DNA of 64,000 bases. It comes from Actinomycetospora termitidis (lineage in GTDB: Bacteria; Actinomycetota; Actinomycetes; Mycobacteriales; Pseudonocardiaceae). Positions 17,287 through 29,192 of the stretch are shown in pieces. Within the stretch, counting starts at the first letter, position 1. Each line of letters starts with the position of its first letter. Location of the stretch: the NCBI RefSeq assembly GCF_030286555.1, contig NZ_JASVWF010000004.1:310001-374000 (forward strand). The letters are read 5' to 3'. The notes under the pieces were generated by a model. It ran no database searches. It was not told the DNA's origin and saw only the letters and a list, made by a program, of their open reading frames with translations. The translations under genes were made by a program, and so were the position numbers.

Positions 17287-18645
17287 GTGGACGTCCTGCT
17301 CTCCGTGCTCGGCCTCGTCGGGGTCGTCGCGGTCACCCTCGGCACCGCAGTCTTCGTCGCGGCCGAGTTCTCCCTCACCACGCTGGAACGCAGCCAGATC
17401 GACCACCACGCGGCCGAGGTCGGCGACCGGCGGGCGAAGGCCGTCGCGACGGCCCACCGCAACCTGTCCTTCGAGCTCTCCGGCGCCCAGCTCGGCATCA
17501 CGATCACCACGCTGGTCACCGGGTACATGGCGCAGCCGGCGATCGCGACCCTGATCTCGCCGCTGCTCGAGGACGTCGGGATCCCGGCGGGCGCCGCGGC
17601 CGGCGCGGCGGCGGTGATCGCCCTGATCCTCGCGACGGCGCTGTCGATGGTCTTCGGCGAGCTGGTGCCGAAGAACCTCGCGATCGCGGCGCCGCTGCGC
17701 ACCGCCCGGGCGGTGGCGGGCATCCAGGCGGCGTTCTCGAAGGCGCTGGGCTGGTTCATCGGGGGGCTGAACGGCGCGGCGAACTGGATCGTGCGCCGGC
17801 TCGGGGTGGAACCGGCCGAGGAGCTGCGCTCGGCGCGCTCGCCGCAGGAACTCGGCTCGCTGGTCGCCACGAGCGCCGAGCAGGGCACGATCGACGAGGG
17901 CACGGCGGCGGTGCTGGCCCGGACCCTGCGGGTCGGCGAGCGCACCGCCGACGAGCTGATGACACCACGGATGCGGGTGGAGAGCCTGAACACCGACGAC
18001 ACGGTCGACGACCTGCTCGCCGCGACGGCCCGCACCGGCTTCTCGCGGTTCCCGGTGATCGACGGCGACCTCGACGACGTCCGCGGGGTGGTGCACGTGA
18101 AGCAGGCCTTCGCCGAGCCGCGGCCGCGGCGCGGCCAGCAGTTCCTGCGCAACCTGATGCGGACCCCCACCACGGTGCCGGACTCGCTCGACGGCGACGA
18201 GCTGCTCGACCGGTTGCGCGGCACCGGGTTCCAGATGGCCGTGGTGGTCGACGAGTACGGCGGCACCGCGGGCATCGTCACGCTCGAGGACCTCGTCGAG
18301 GAGATCGTCGGCGACGTCCGCGACGAGCACGACCGCGGTGAGGCCGCCCGGTTCCGGACGACGGGCGACGACACCTGGATGGTGTCGGGCACCCTGCGCC
18401 CGGACGAGCTCGAGGACCTGGTCGGCTGGTCGTTCCCCGACTCGGAGGTCTACGAGACCCTCGCCGGGTTCCTGCTCGCCGAGCTGGGCCGCATCCCGTC
18501 CGTGGGCGACACGGTCACCCACGACGGCTGGCGGATGGACGTGGTGCGGATGGACCGGCGCCGGATCGCCGACGTGCGGATCACCCGGCCCCCGGACGCG
18601 GAGTCGACCCGGGAGCAGCGGGAGACGGCGGGGATCACGCCGTGA
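17287..18645 (+). CDS. CNNM/CorC (HlyC-like) membrane protein 1
   Basis: A 452-residue protein with an N-terminal DUF21/CNNM membrane domain (four helices, residues about 1-185, including AEFSLTTLERSQIDHHA and GELVPKNLAIAAPLRTARAV), a CBS pair (about 210-335, TPRMRVESLNTDDTVDDLL and VVVDEYGGTAGIVTLEDLVEEIVGD) and a C-terminal CorC_HlyC domain. Relatives export Mg2+ or Co2+; the hemolysin name is historical. GTG start at 17287. A second gene of the same architecture follows 28 bp later. Confidence 0.9.
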   Translation: MDVLLSVLGLVGVVAVTLGTAVFVAAEFSLTTLERSQIDHHAAEVGDRRAKAVATAHRNLSFELSGAQLGITITTLVTGYMAQPAIATLISPLLEDVGIPAGAAAGAAAVIALILATALSMVFGELVPKNLAIAAPLRTARAVAGIQAAFSKALGWFIGGLNGAANWIVRRLGVEPAEELRSARSPQELGSLVATSAEQGTIDEGTAAVLARTLRVGERTADELMTPRMRVESLNTDDTVDDLLAATARTGFSRFPVIDGDLDDVRGVVHVKQAFAEPRPRRGQQFLRNLMRTPTTVPDSLDGDELLDRLRGTGFQMAVVVDEYGGTAGIVTLEDLVEEIVGDVRDEHDRGEAARFRTTGDDTWMVSGTLRPDELEDLVGWSFPDSEVYETLAGFLLAELGRIPSVGDTVTHDGWRMDVVRMDRRRIADVRITRPPDAESTREQRETAGITP

Positions 18646-18673
18646 GCGGGGCGAGCGAAGCGACGGGGGCAGG

Positions 18674-19816
18674 ATGAACGACTACGTCGCGCTGCTGGCC
18701 ATGGTCGGGCTGCTGCTGGCCAACGCCTTCTTCGTGGGCGCGGAGTTCGCGCTCATCTCCGCCCGCCGGGACCGGGTGGAGACCATGGTCGACGCCGGGA
18801 CCTCCGGGGCGGCCACGGTGCTGCGCGCCACCGAGCACCTCTCGATGATGATGGCCGCCGCGCAGCTCGGGATCACGATCTGCTCGCTGGCGTTGGGTTC
18901 CCTCGGCGAGCCGGCCCTCGCGCACCTGCTGGAGGGCATCTTCGACCCGCTCGGGGTGCCCGAGGCCCTGCTGCACCCGATCGCCTTCGTCATCTCGCTG
19001 CTGATCGTGACGGTGCTGCACATCGTCATCGGCGAGATGGTCCCGAAGAACATCGCGATCGCCGGCCCCGAGCGGACGTCGGTGTGGCTGGTCCCGCCGC
19101 TGGTGGTCTTCCTCAAGGTGACCCGGCCCGTGATCGTGCTGCTGAACTGGATCGCGAACCACGTCCTGAAGCTCCTCGGGGTCGAGCCGAAGGACGAGCG
19201 GGAGTCGGCGTACACCACCTCGGAGATCGCCGAGATGCTCTCGGAGTCCCGGCGCGAGGGGCTGCTGGACGCCTCGCAGACCCGCCGTCTGACCCAGGCG
19301 CTGAACACCGCCGAGCGCACCGTCGCGGACGTCCTCATCCCCCGCGAGCGGTTGACCGTCCTCCCCGCGCACCCCACGGTCGGCGCCGTCGAGGAGGCGG
19401 TCGCGCGGACCGGGTTCTCCCGCTACCCGGTGCAGTCCCCCGAGGCCCCGGACGCCCACCCCCGTCTGGACACCCACCCGCTCGAGCCCGGGACCGAACC
19501 GATCCTCCCCGAGCGGACCGGCGTCGCCCCGAGCGTCGAGCTCGGCGGCTACCTCCACATCAAGGACGTGCTCGACCTCGACGGCGGCGAGGACCGCGTC
19601 GTCCCGACCGAACGGGTCCGCGCCCTCCCCCGGGTCACCGTGACCGCGCCGGTCGACGAGGCGCTCGCCTCGATGCGCCGCGAGAACGCCCACCTGGCGC
19701 GGGCGGTGGACGAGGACGGCACGACGGTCGGGGTGGTCGCGCTGGAGGACCTCATCGAGGAGTACGTCGGTACCGTCCGCGACACCACGCACGCACGGTC
19801 GGGCAGCCGGACCTAG
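18674..19816 (+). CDS. CNNM/CorC-like membrane protein 2
   Basis: A 380-residue paralogue of the preceding gene: a DUF21/CNNM domain (ANAFFVGAEFALISARRDRVE, GEMVPKNIAIAGPERTSVW) and a CBS pair (IPRERLTVLPAHPTVGAVEE and RAVDEDGTTVGVVALEDLIEEYVG). It lacks the C-terminal CorC_HlyC domain and carries a proline-rich insertion in the CBS region (about residues 255-285). The truncation and the pairing resemble the tandem long-plus-short arrangement seen in many actinobacteria, suggesting a heteromeric metal transporter. ATG at 18674 follows an AGG-like site. Confidence 0.9.
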   Translation: MNDYVALLAMVGLLLANAFFVGAEFALISARRDRVETMVDAGTSGAATVLRATEHLSMMMAAAQLGITICSLALGSLGEPALAHLLEGIFDPLGVPEALLHPIAFVISLLIVTVLHIVIGEMVPKNIAIAGPERTSVWLVPPLVVFLKVTRPVIVLLNWIANHVLKLLGVEPKDERESAYTTSEIAEMLSESRREGLLDASQTRRLTQALNTAERTVADVLIPRERLTVLPAHPTVGAVEEAVARTGFSRYPVQSPEAPDAHPRLDTHPLEPGTEPILPERTGVAPSVELGGYLHIKDVLDLDGGEDRVVPTERVRALPRVTVTAPVDEALASMRRENAHLARAVDEDGTTVGVVALEDLIEEYVGTVRDTTHARSGSRT

Positions 19817-19858
19817 GCGGCACGCATGGGCGGGGCGCGCGCCGGGGACCTGATCTCC

Positions 19859-20854
19859 ATGGCCGACAGCGCGCAGCCCCGTACCGACGTCCTGGTCGTG
19901 GGCGGCGGCATCAGCGGGATCGCCTGCGCCCGGGCTCTGACCGACGCGGGCGTCCCGGTGCGGGTGCTCGAGCGCAGCGGCCGGGTCGGCGGGCGGTTGT
20001 CCAGTCCCCCGCTCCCCCGCTCCGATGCCGAGGGCCGACCCGTCGACCTGGGCGCCGCCTACTTCACCGTCTCCGACGACGAGTTCGGCGCGCAGGTCGC
20101 CGACTGGCAGCGCCGGGGCCTCGCGCGCCCGTGGACCGACACGATGCAGGCGTACGCGGGGGACGGCTCGCGGGAGCCGAAGCCGGGACCGCAGCGCTGG
20201 GCGGCCCCGGGTGGGCTGCGCTCCCTGGTCGCCGACCTCGCCGAGGGACTGACCGTCGAGACGCACCGCGAGGTCTCCGCGGTGACGCCCGGACCCGCCG
20301 TCGACGGCGAGCCCGCCTGCGGGGTCGTCCTGGCGATGCCGGACCCGCAGGCCGTGCGCCTCGTGCGGGCGCCGATGCGCTCGGCGCGGGTGCTGGCCGA
20401 CCGGCCGTGGGAGCCGGTGATCGCGGTGGCCCTGGGGTACCCCGAGCGGTCCTGGCCGGAGCTGCCCGCGGCCTTCGTCAACGACCACCCCGTGCTCTCG
20501 CTGATCGCCGACGACGGGTCCCGGCGCGGCGACGACGCCCCGGTGCTCGTCGCGCACACCACCGGCGAGACCGCCCGCCGCCACCTCGACGACCCCGCCG
20601 GGGTGGTCGACGAGGTGGCGGGCGCGGTCGGCGAGCTCCTCGGCCTGGACGCGGCCCCGACCTGGACCCACGCCCACCGCTGGACCTTCGCGAGCCCCGC
20701 CGAGCCGCACGAGACCCCCGACGACGCCCCGTACCACCTCGACGACGACCTGGTCGCGGTCGTCGGCGACGGCTGGGGCTCCCCCAAGGTGGAGACGGCG
20801 TGGCGGTCCGGGACGCTGCTGGGCCGCGCCCTCGCGGCCCGCGTCACCTGCTGA
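19859..20854 (+). CDS. FAD-dependent oxidoreductase, renalase-like
   Basis: A protein of about 331 residues with an N-terminal dinucleotide fold (VLVVGGGISGIACARALTDAG, VLERSGRVGGRLS) and a C-terminal FAD-binding segment (LVAVVGDGWGSPKVETAWRSG). The middle matches renalase-type amine or dihydronicotinamide oxidases (DLGAAYFTVSDDEF). The substrate cannot be assigned. ATG at 19859 is chosen because the dinucleotide motif then begins about 11 residues in; an ATG at 19826 in the same frame is also possible. Confidence 0.85.
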   Translation: MADSAQPRTDVLVVGGGISGIACARALTDAGVPVRVLERSGRVGGRLSSPPLPRSDAEGRPVDLGAAYFTVSDDEFGAQVADWQRRGLARPWTDTMQAYAGDGSREPKPGPQRWAAPGGLRSLVADLAEGLTVETHREVSAVTPGPAVDGEPACGVVLAMPDPQAVRLVRAPMRSARVLADRPWEPVIAVALGYPERSWPELPAAFVNDHPVLSLIADDGSRRGDDAPVLVAHTTGETARRHLDDPAGVVDEVAGAVGELLGLDAAPTWTHAHRWTFASPAEPHETPDDAPYHLDDDLVAVVGDGWGSPKVETAWRSGTLLGRALAARVTC

Positions 20855-20879
20855 CCTCACCAGCCTGAGAACGAGCCTG

Positions 20880-21112
20880 AGAAACCGGGCCGCTCGACGC
20901 GGGAGCACGTCCGGCCGTCGTCGATTCCTCTCGATTCCTTCCCGACGACGGGTGGCGGCCTACGTTGGGTCAAGGAGAAGTCACGGAACGGTCACGGCAT
21001 CGGCTCCCCACCACGCCGTGAGCAGTCCTTCCACCCCGGACCGGCCGACCCCGACGGCCGGACCGGGGGACGCCTCCGTGCAGGAGACAGCTCCCCGAAG
21101 GTGAAAGGCCCC
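20880..21112 (+). promoter_or_regulatory. structured 5' leader of the secreted peptidase gene; candidate riboswitch
   Basis: The 260 bp before the secreted peptidase gene hold three hairpins in the sense direction. TCACGGC/GCCGTGA pairs over 7 bp (20992-20998 with 21015-21021). A 14-bp stem with one mismatch joins 21034-21047 to 21055-21068 around a 7-nt loop. GGAG/CTCC pairs at 21083-21094. An AAAGG ribosome site follows. Actinobacterial secreted peptidoglycan enzymes are often preceded by c-di-AMP (ydaO) riboswitches, but I could not match the conserved ydaO core with confidence, so the class is a suggestion. Confidence 0.35.
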
Positions 21113-21114
21113 GC

Positions 21115-22020
21115 GTGTCACGGCATCGCTCCCCCCGGGGCCGTGGCGCGGTCACCCCCGACCGCGCCCGGCCCCGACCCGACCGTCCCCAGGTCGACGC
21201 CCCGACCACCGTGCTCGACCTCGCCGCCCTGGTGGCCGAGCGTCAGGCCCGCGCCGGGTACACCCCGGACCGTGTCGGTCGTCCCGCCCGCCGCACGGGC
21301 CGGCACGGCACGGCCCCGGACGTCCGCCGCCACGGCCTCGCCGCCGCGGGGGTCGCGACGGTCGCGCTGGCCGCGGTCGCCCCGGCCGCCCTGCAGCTGC
21401 CCACCGAGGACGCCACGCTGGCGCTCTCCTCGGAGAGCACCCGCCTGGAACCGGCCGCGGCCGCCTCGGCCGTCGCACCCGTCGTCGTGAACGCCGGGCA
21501 GGACGCTGCGACCGCGGACCTGTTCAAGGCGGGCGACCGGGTCCGCCGGCAGGCCGCCGAGGCCGAGCAGGCGGCCGCCGCCGAGCAGGCGAAGGCCGCC
21601 GAGGCGCAGCAGGCCAAGGCCGCGGCGGACCGCACCGCCCGGATCACGAACTGCGGGGCCGATTCCAGCTACGGCGGCGTCGCGGACTCGGTGCAGACCG
21701 TGGGCAACGCGCTGGAGTGTGTCTTCCCCGGCCACGACGTGGGCGGCGTCGGCAGCCGCGGCAACGTCTCCGACCACCCCAGCGGCTACGCGCTGGACTT
21801 CATGACCACCGACGGCGACGCGATCGCCGACTGCGTCATCGAGAACAAGGACGCGCTCGGCGTCAGCTACGCCATCTGGGACCAGCGGATCAACACCGGC
21901 TCCGGCTGGAAGGGCATGGAGGACCGCGGCGGCGCCACCGCCAACCACGAGGACCACGTGCACATCTCGTTCGAACGCGGCGCCGACCCGGACGTCACCG
22001 CCCTGCGCTCCTGCACCTGA
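21115..22020 (+). CDS. secreted LAS-type peptidase-like protein
   Basis: A 301-residue predicted exported protein. A basic N-terminus and an alanine-rich hydrophobic stretch (HGLAAAGVATVALAAVAPAAL, residues about 62-82) suggest a membrane anchor or late signal, followed by a coiled coil of Ala/Glu/Gln (about 140-175). The C-terminal 125 residues form the ARB_07466-like domain, with DHPSGYALDFM and NHEDHVHISF giving the His-Asp...His-x-His zinc pattern of LAS (M15-like) peptidases. It probably cleaves peptidoglycan cross-bridges or stems; this is a family inference. GTG at 21115 is preceded by AAAGG. Confidence 0.82.
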   Translation: MSRHRSPRGRGAVTPDRARPRPDRPQVDAPTTVLDLAALVAERQARAGYTPDRVGRPARRTGRHGTAPDVRRHGLAAAGVATVALAAVAPAALQLPTEDATLALSSESTRLEPAAAASAVAPVVVNAGQDAATADLFKAGDRVRRQAAEAEQAAAAEQAKAAEAQQAKAAADRTARITNCGADSSYGGVADSVQTVGNALECVFPGHDVGGVGSRGNVSDHPSGYALDFMTTDGDAIADCVIENKDALGVSYAIWDQRINTGSGWKGMEDRGGATANHEDHVHISFERGADPDVTALRSCT

Positions 22021-22051
22021 CGGGCCCGGTGCCCCGTTAGGGTGCCGAAGC

Positions 22052-23524
22052 ATGTCGATCGTCCCCACCGGCGGCGCCTGGCTGCGGCGCAAACCGGTCA
22101 CGACCGTGTCGGCCGAGACCGGGGTCGACCCGGACCGGGTGGACGGCGGCGCGGCCGGGGCGGAGTCCGCCGGGGGCGGTGAGCTGCGACGCAGCATCGG
22201 ACTGTTCCAGCTCACGGCGTTCGGGGTCGGCGCGACCGTCGGCACCGGCATCTTCTTCGTGCTCTCCGAGGCCACCCCGGAGGCCGGACCCGCCGTCGTG
22301 ATCAGCTTCGTGGTCGCGGCGGTCACCGCCGGGCTGACGGCGCTCTGCTACGCCGAACTGGCCTCGGCGGTCCCGGTGAGCGGCTCGAGCTACTCCTACG
22401 CCTACGCGACGCTGGGCGAGGCGCCGGCGATGGCGGTCGCGGCCTGCCTGCTGCTGGAGTACATGGTCTCCTCGGCCGCCGTCGCGGTCGGCTGGTCGGA
22501 GTACCTCAACGCGCTGCTGGCCGACACGATCGGCGTGCGCATCCCGGACCTGCTGTCCGGCGCCCCGGGCGCGGGCGGCGTGATCAACCTGCCGGCGATG
22601 GTGCTCGTCGTGCTGTGCGCGCTGCTGCTGGTGCGCGGGGTCAGCGAGTCCGCGACGGCGAACGCCGTCATGGTCGTCATCAAGATCGCGGTCCTGGTGA
22701 TGTTCGCGGTGATCGCGGCGACCGCGTTCTCCACCGACCGGTTCGCCGACTTCGCCCCCTTCGGGACGGCGGGGGTCGGAGCGGCCGCGGGCACGGTGTT
22801 CTTCTCCTTCATCGGGCTGGATGCGGTCTCGACGGCGGGCGAGGAGGCCAAGGACCCGCGGCGCACCCTCCCGCGGGCGCTGGTGCTGGCGCTGGTGATC
22901 GTCACCGTGATCTACCTGCTCGTCGCGGTCACCGCGATCGGCGCGCAGGACTGGCCGCGGTTCGAGGGGCAGGAGGCCGGCCTGGCCGCCATCCTGGGCG
23001 ACGTCACCGGGTCGGCCTGGCCGTCGATCGTCCTGGCCGCCGGGGCGGTGATCTCGATCTTCTCGATCACCCTGGTCACGATGTACGGGCAGACCCGCAT
23101 CCTGTTCACGATGAGCCGCGACGGGATGCTGCCGCCGCTGTTCTCCCACGTCGACCCGCGGACGCTGACCCCGGTGCGCAACACCGTCGTGGTCGCCGTG
23201 GCGGTGGGTCTGCTGGCCGGGTTCGTCCCGCTCGACGTGCTCGCCGACCTCGTCTCCATCGGCACGCTCGTGGCGTTCACCGTGGTGTCGGTCGGCGTCA
23301 TCGTGTTGCGTCGCACCGCGCCGGATCTCCCTCGGGGGTTCCGGGTCCCGGGGTATCCGGTCACCCCCGTCCTGTCGATCGTGGCGTGCCTCTACCTGAT
23401 CTCCGGACTGTCGTGGGTGACGATCATCGTGTTCCTGGTGTGGCTGGTGGCGGCGCTGGTGTTCTGGGTGGCGTACGGGTCGAAGCGGTCGGCGCTGATC
23501 ACACACGGGGAGGAAGGTCGATGA
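22052..23524 (+). CDS. APC-superfamily amino acid permease
   Basis: A 490-residue permease with about twelve transmembrane helices. The first-helix GVGATVGTGIFFVLSEATPE and the second-helix CYAELASAVPVSGSSYSYAY are the substrate-site signatures of the cationic amino acid (CAT) branch; FFSFIGLDAVSTAGEEAKDP is the typical helix 6-7 junction. It presumably imports amino acids by H+ symport. Its stop overlaps the universal stress protein start by 4 bp (ATGA), a pairing often seen in actinobacteria, where the USP domain is sometimes fused to the permease. Confidence 0.92.
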   Translation: MSIVPTGGAWLRRKPVTTVSAETGVDPDRVDGGAAGAESAGGGELRRSIGLFQLTAFGVGATVGTGIFFVLSEATPEAGPAVVISFVVAAVTAGLTALCYAELASAVPVSGSSYSYAYATLGEAPAMAVAACLLLEYMVSSAAVAVGWSEYLNALLADTIGVRIPDLLSGAPGAGGVINLPAMVLVVLCALLLVRGVSESATANAVMVVIKIAVLVMFAVIAATAFSTDRFADFAPFGTAGVGAAAGTVFFSFIGLDAVSTAGEEAKDPRRTLPRALVLALVIVTVIYLLVAVTAIGAQDWPRFEGQEAGLAAILGDVTGSAWPSIVLAAGAVISIFSITLVTMYGQTRILFTMSRDGMLPPLFSHVDPRTLTPVRNTVVVAVAVGLLAGFVPLDVLADLVSIGTLVAFTVVSVGVIVLRRTAPDLPRGFRVPGYPVTPVLSIVACLYLISGLSWVTIIVFLVWLVAALVFWVAYGSKRSALITHGEEGR

Positions 23525-24372
23525 CGCTGCTCGTGGGGCTCTCGCCCGAGGCCCGGGACGACGCCGGAGGCGCGATCGGGCTCGCGGCGCGGCTCGCCGG
23601 CGCCTGGGACGAGGACCTGACCGTCGCGGTCGTCGTCACGCCGGGGACGGAGACCGACCCGGCGACCGCCGACGGCGGGGACCCGGAGCCGCCGGCGATC
23701 GCCCACGCCGCCGTGGACGGCGTCCTGGCCGGAACCGACCTGGCGGTGCGGTGGACCACGGTGCGCGGCCGCTCGGTGGCCGACGCGCTCGTCGAGGCCG
23801 CGGGCGCCGACGGGGTGTCCGCGATCGTGCTCGGGACGGACCCGGACCGCTCCGGGCGGATCGCGGTCCGGGTCGCCCGCAGCTCCCCGGTGCCCGTGGT
23901 CCTCGCCCGCGGTACCGGGGCGGCACCCGGCATGCCGGTGACCCGCGTGACCTGCGCCTTCGACGGCACGACCGCCTCGTCCGCGGTGCTCGCGGCGGCC
24001 GCCGACCTCGCCCGACGATCCTCCGCGACGCTGCGGGTGGCCTCGTTCGCGGTGCGGCGCCGGGCCGCGATCCCCCCGGAGGTCGGACTGGACGCCGAGG
24101 AGCCGGTGATCGCGGAGTGGTCGGAGCAGATCGGCGCGGCCCAGAAGGCGGCCCTCGCCGAGCAGGGTCTCGAGGCCGAGACCGGGGTGCACGCCGGCGC
24201 CGGCTGGGACGAGGCCGTGCACGCCGCCGGCTGGACCGCGGGCGACCTGCTCGTGGTGGGCGGCACGCCGGGTGCCGCCACCCGCTTCTTCCTCGGCGAC
24301 CGCGTGGGCGCGATCCTGGCGGCGGCCCCGGTGCCCGCGGTGATCGTGCGGGGCGAGCGCAGCGACGGGTGA
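23521..24372 (+). CDS. universal stress protein, two domains
   Basis: A 283-residue protein with two USP-like alpha/beta domains (residues about 1-135 and 140-280). Ends of each domain show VSAIVLGTDPDRSGRIAVRVARSSPVPVVLAR and LLVVGGTPGAATRFFLGDRVGAILAAAPVPAVIVR. The glycine-rich ATP loop is incomplete in both (no clean GxxGx9GS), so nucleotide binding is doubtful. Translational coupling to the permease suggests it tunes or reports on transporter activity. Confidence 0.88.
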   Translation: MTLLVGLSPEARDDAGGAIGLAARLAGAWDEDLTVAVVVTPGTETDPATADGGDPEPPAIAHAAVDGVLAGTDLAVRWTTVRGRSVADALVEAAGADGVSAIVLGTDPDRSGRIAVRVARSSPVPVVLARGTGAAPGMPVTRVTCAFDGTTASSAVLAAAADLARRSSATLRVASFAVRRRAAIPPEVGLDAEEPVIAEWSEQIGAAQKAALAEQGLEAETGVHAGAGWDEAVHAAGWTAGDLLVVGGTPGAATRFFLGDRVGAILAAAPVPAVIVRGERSDG

Positions 24373-24418
24373 TCGACGGGTCTTGACGCTGGGCTCACCG
24401 CGGTGTCGTGTGTCCGTC

Positions 24419-25792
24419 ATGTCGACGACGACCCCGGATGCCGAGATCGGGCGACGGACCCTGCGACGGGTGGCGGTCCGGCTGCTCCCGCTCCTCGTCC
24501 TGCTGTACTTCGTCAACTACCTGGACCGGGTCAACATCGGGTTCGCGGGGCCGAACGGCATGAACCGCGAGCTCGGGCTGACGGCGACGATGTTCGGGTT
24601 CGCGTCGGGCATCTTCTTCATCGGCTACCTGGTGCTGGAGGTGCCCTCGAACCTGGCGCTGCACCGCTTCGGCGCCCGGATCTGGATCACCCGCATCCTC
24701 GTGTCCTGGGGGATCATCGCCACCGCGATGGCCTTCGTCCCCAACGCGACGACGCTCATCGTGCTGCGGTTCCTGCTCGGCGTCGCCGAGGCGGGCTTCT
24801 TCCCCGGGATCATCCTGTACCTGACCTACTGGTTCCCCGCCGAGCAGCGGGCCCGGGCGGTCGCGCTGTTCATGACGGCGGTGCCCGTGTCGGTCGCGGT
24901 CGGCTCGGTGGTCTCCAGCCTGTTGATCAGCTCCGGGGACGGGCTGTTCGGTGCCTCCGGCTGGCGGGTCATGTTCGCCGCCGAGGGCGTGCCCGCGATC
25001 CTGCTCGGCGTGCTGACCTTCTTCGCGCTCACCGACCGGCCGGGCCAGGCCCGGTGGCTGCGCGACGACGAGCGCGCCTGGCTCACGTCGAAGCTCGAGG
25101 CGGAGGCCCGGGCCACCGAGCAGACCGCCCACTGGCCGCTGCGCCGCGCGCTGACCCACCCGCGGATCCTCGCGCTCGCCTTCGTCTACTTCGGCATCAC
25201 CTACGGCCTGTACGCCCTGAGCTTCTTCCTCCCGACGATCGTCGCCGGGTTCGAGCAGCAGTTCGGGACGAAGCTCGACGTCCTGGCGCGGGGCTTCGTC
25301 ACCGCGATCCCCTACGTGGTCGCCGCCGTGGTCATGGTGTTCTGGGGCCGCCGGGCCGACTCGGCGGGGTCGATGCGCAGCCGCGCCTGGTTCGTCGCGG
25401 CGCCGGCGCTGCTCGGTGGTCTGGCGATCCCGGTCGCGCTGTACCTCGCGAACCCGTGGCTCGCGATGGCGGCGGTGACGCTCTGCGCGGTCGGGGTGTG
25501 CGGGGCGCTGGCGCCGTTCTGGGCGCTGCCCTCGCAGTTCCTCACCGGTGCCGCGGCCGCCGGCGGGATCGCGCTGATCAACTCGCTGGGCAACCTCAGC
25601 GGCTTCACCGCGCCGTACATCACCGGCGCGCTCGCGGACGTCTCCGGCTCGCAGCGCGCGGGCCTGTGGGTGGTCGGCGTGTGCATGGTCGCGGCCGCGG
25701 TGGTGGCGGTGCTCGTCGGGACGCGGATCGCCCGGGAGCGCGGCGAGGCCGACCCGGCCGCCGTCGACCGAAGGGCACCTTCAGTCGAATAG
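24419..25792 (+). CDS. MFS transporter, ACS (phthalate/tartrate-like) family
   Basis: A 457-residue carrier with twelve helices. LLVLLYFVNYLDRVNIGFAG is the hallmark first helix of the anion:cation symporter branch, followed by YLTYWFPAEQRARAVALFM and the ALTHPRILALAFVYFGITYG linker-helix 7. The substrate is probably an organic acid; which one is unknown. The extreme C-terminus (RAPSVE and the stop) is encoded by the first of two hairpin repeats, so the gene end was apparently reshaped by that element. ATG at 24419 fits the family better than 24383. Confidence 0.9.
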   Translation: MSTTTPDAEIGRRTLRRVAVRLLPLLVLLYFVNYLDRVNIGFAGPNGMNRELGLTATMFGFASGIFFIGYLVLEVPSNLALHRFGARIWITRILVSWGIIATAMAFVPNATTLIVLRFLLGVAEAGFFPGIILYLTYWFPAEQRARAVALFMTAVPVSVAVGSVVSSLLISSGDGLFGASGWRVMFAAEGVPAILLGVLTFFALTDRPGQARWLRDDERAWLTSKLEAEARATEQTAHWPLRRALTHPRILALAFVYFGITYGLYALSFFLPTIVAGFEQQFGTKLDVLARGFVTAIPYVVAAVVMVFWGRRADSAGSMRSRAWFVAAPALLGGLAIPVALYLANPWLAMAAVTLCAVGVCGALAPFWALPSQFLTGAAAAGGIALINSLGNLSGFTAPYITGALADVSGSQRAGLWVVGVCMVAAAVVAVLVGTRIARERGEADPAAVDRRAPSVE

Positions 25793-25881
25793 ACCGGCCA
25801 GGGGCGCCCTTCGCCCACCGGCACCCCGTCGAGCGAAGGGCACCTTCAGTCGAATAGACCGGCTGAAGGGGCCCTTCGCTC
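25761..25881. repeat. tandem hairpin repeat, two units, probable bidirectional terminator
   Basis: Two copies of a 38-nt core (25761-25798 and 25826-25863, two mismatches) lie 65 bp apart, each continuing into a pairing arm. Unit 1 forms an 8-bp perfect stem (25769-25776 with 25806-25813). Unit 2 forms a 10-bp perfect outer stem (25831-25840 with 25872-25881) and a 7-bp inner stem CCTTCAG/CTGAAGG (25843-25849 with 25863-25869). The element sits between the convergent MFS and gcvP genes, where a two-way terminator would be expected. The first copy supplies the MFS stop codon. Confidence 0.8.
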
Positions 25882-25894
25882 AACGGCGGCGGGA

Positions 25895-28807
<2,913 letters not shown>

Positions 28808-28904
28808 GCGGGGCCTCCCGGCATCCGGCGGTCAGGGTCCTCCCGGGCCGCGCCTCGACGGGCGCCCGGGATCCCTCCCCCTCTGCCACTGCCCGCTTCG
28901 TCCT

Positions 28905-29118
28905 GCGCGGGCGCCTGAGAGCTTCACCGGACCTCTTCCCGACGACGACGTCGGGCCGGCTTGCACCATCGGCGGGCGACCCTCGTCATCTCTGACGGAG
29001 GTCACCGCTTTCCAGAGGTGGTCTCGACCGCGCGGTACCGGGTGCCTGAGAGATTCCGGGGAGGAGTTGCTCCTTCGGCGCCTGCGTCCAGAGGCTTCTG
29101 ACTGCAGGTCTCTCCCGC
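28905..29118 (-). ncRNA. tandem glycine riboswitch upstream of gcvP
   Basis: On the minus strand the leader begins with GGGAGAGACC (about 29107-29116) and contains GCGCCGAAGGAGCAA and an AATCTCTCAGGCACC end of aptamer 1. A second aptamer follows with CGCCGATGGTGCAAGCC and GCTCTCAGGCGCCC near 28909-28923. These are the conserved cores of the two-aptamer glycine riboswitch. The expression platform would occupy the remaining 100 nt before the gcvP GTG, where GGGAGGG/CCCGGGA-type pairings could hide or free the ribosome site. Transcripts shared with the upstream merR gene are possible. Confidence 0.9.
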
Positions 29119-29192
29119 GTGGCGTTGACGACCAACGGCGGCGATTTTACCGCCGACTCCCCGTGCTGTCAGCCCACCGACGGCGTGAGGTC

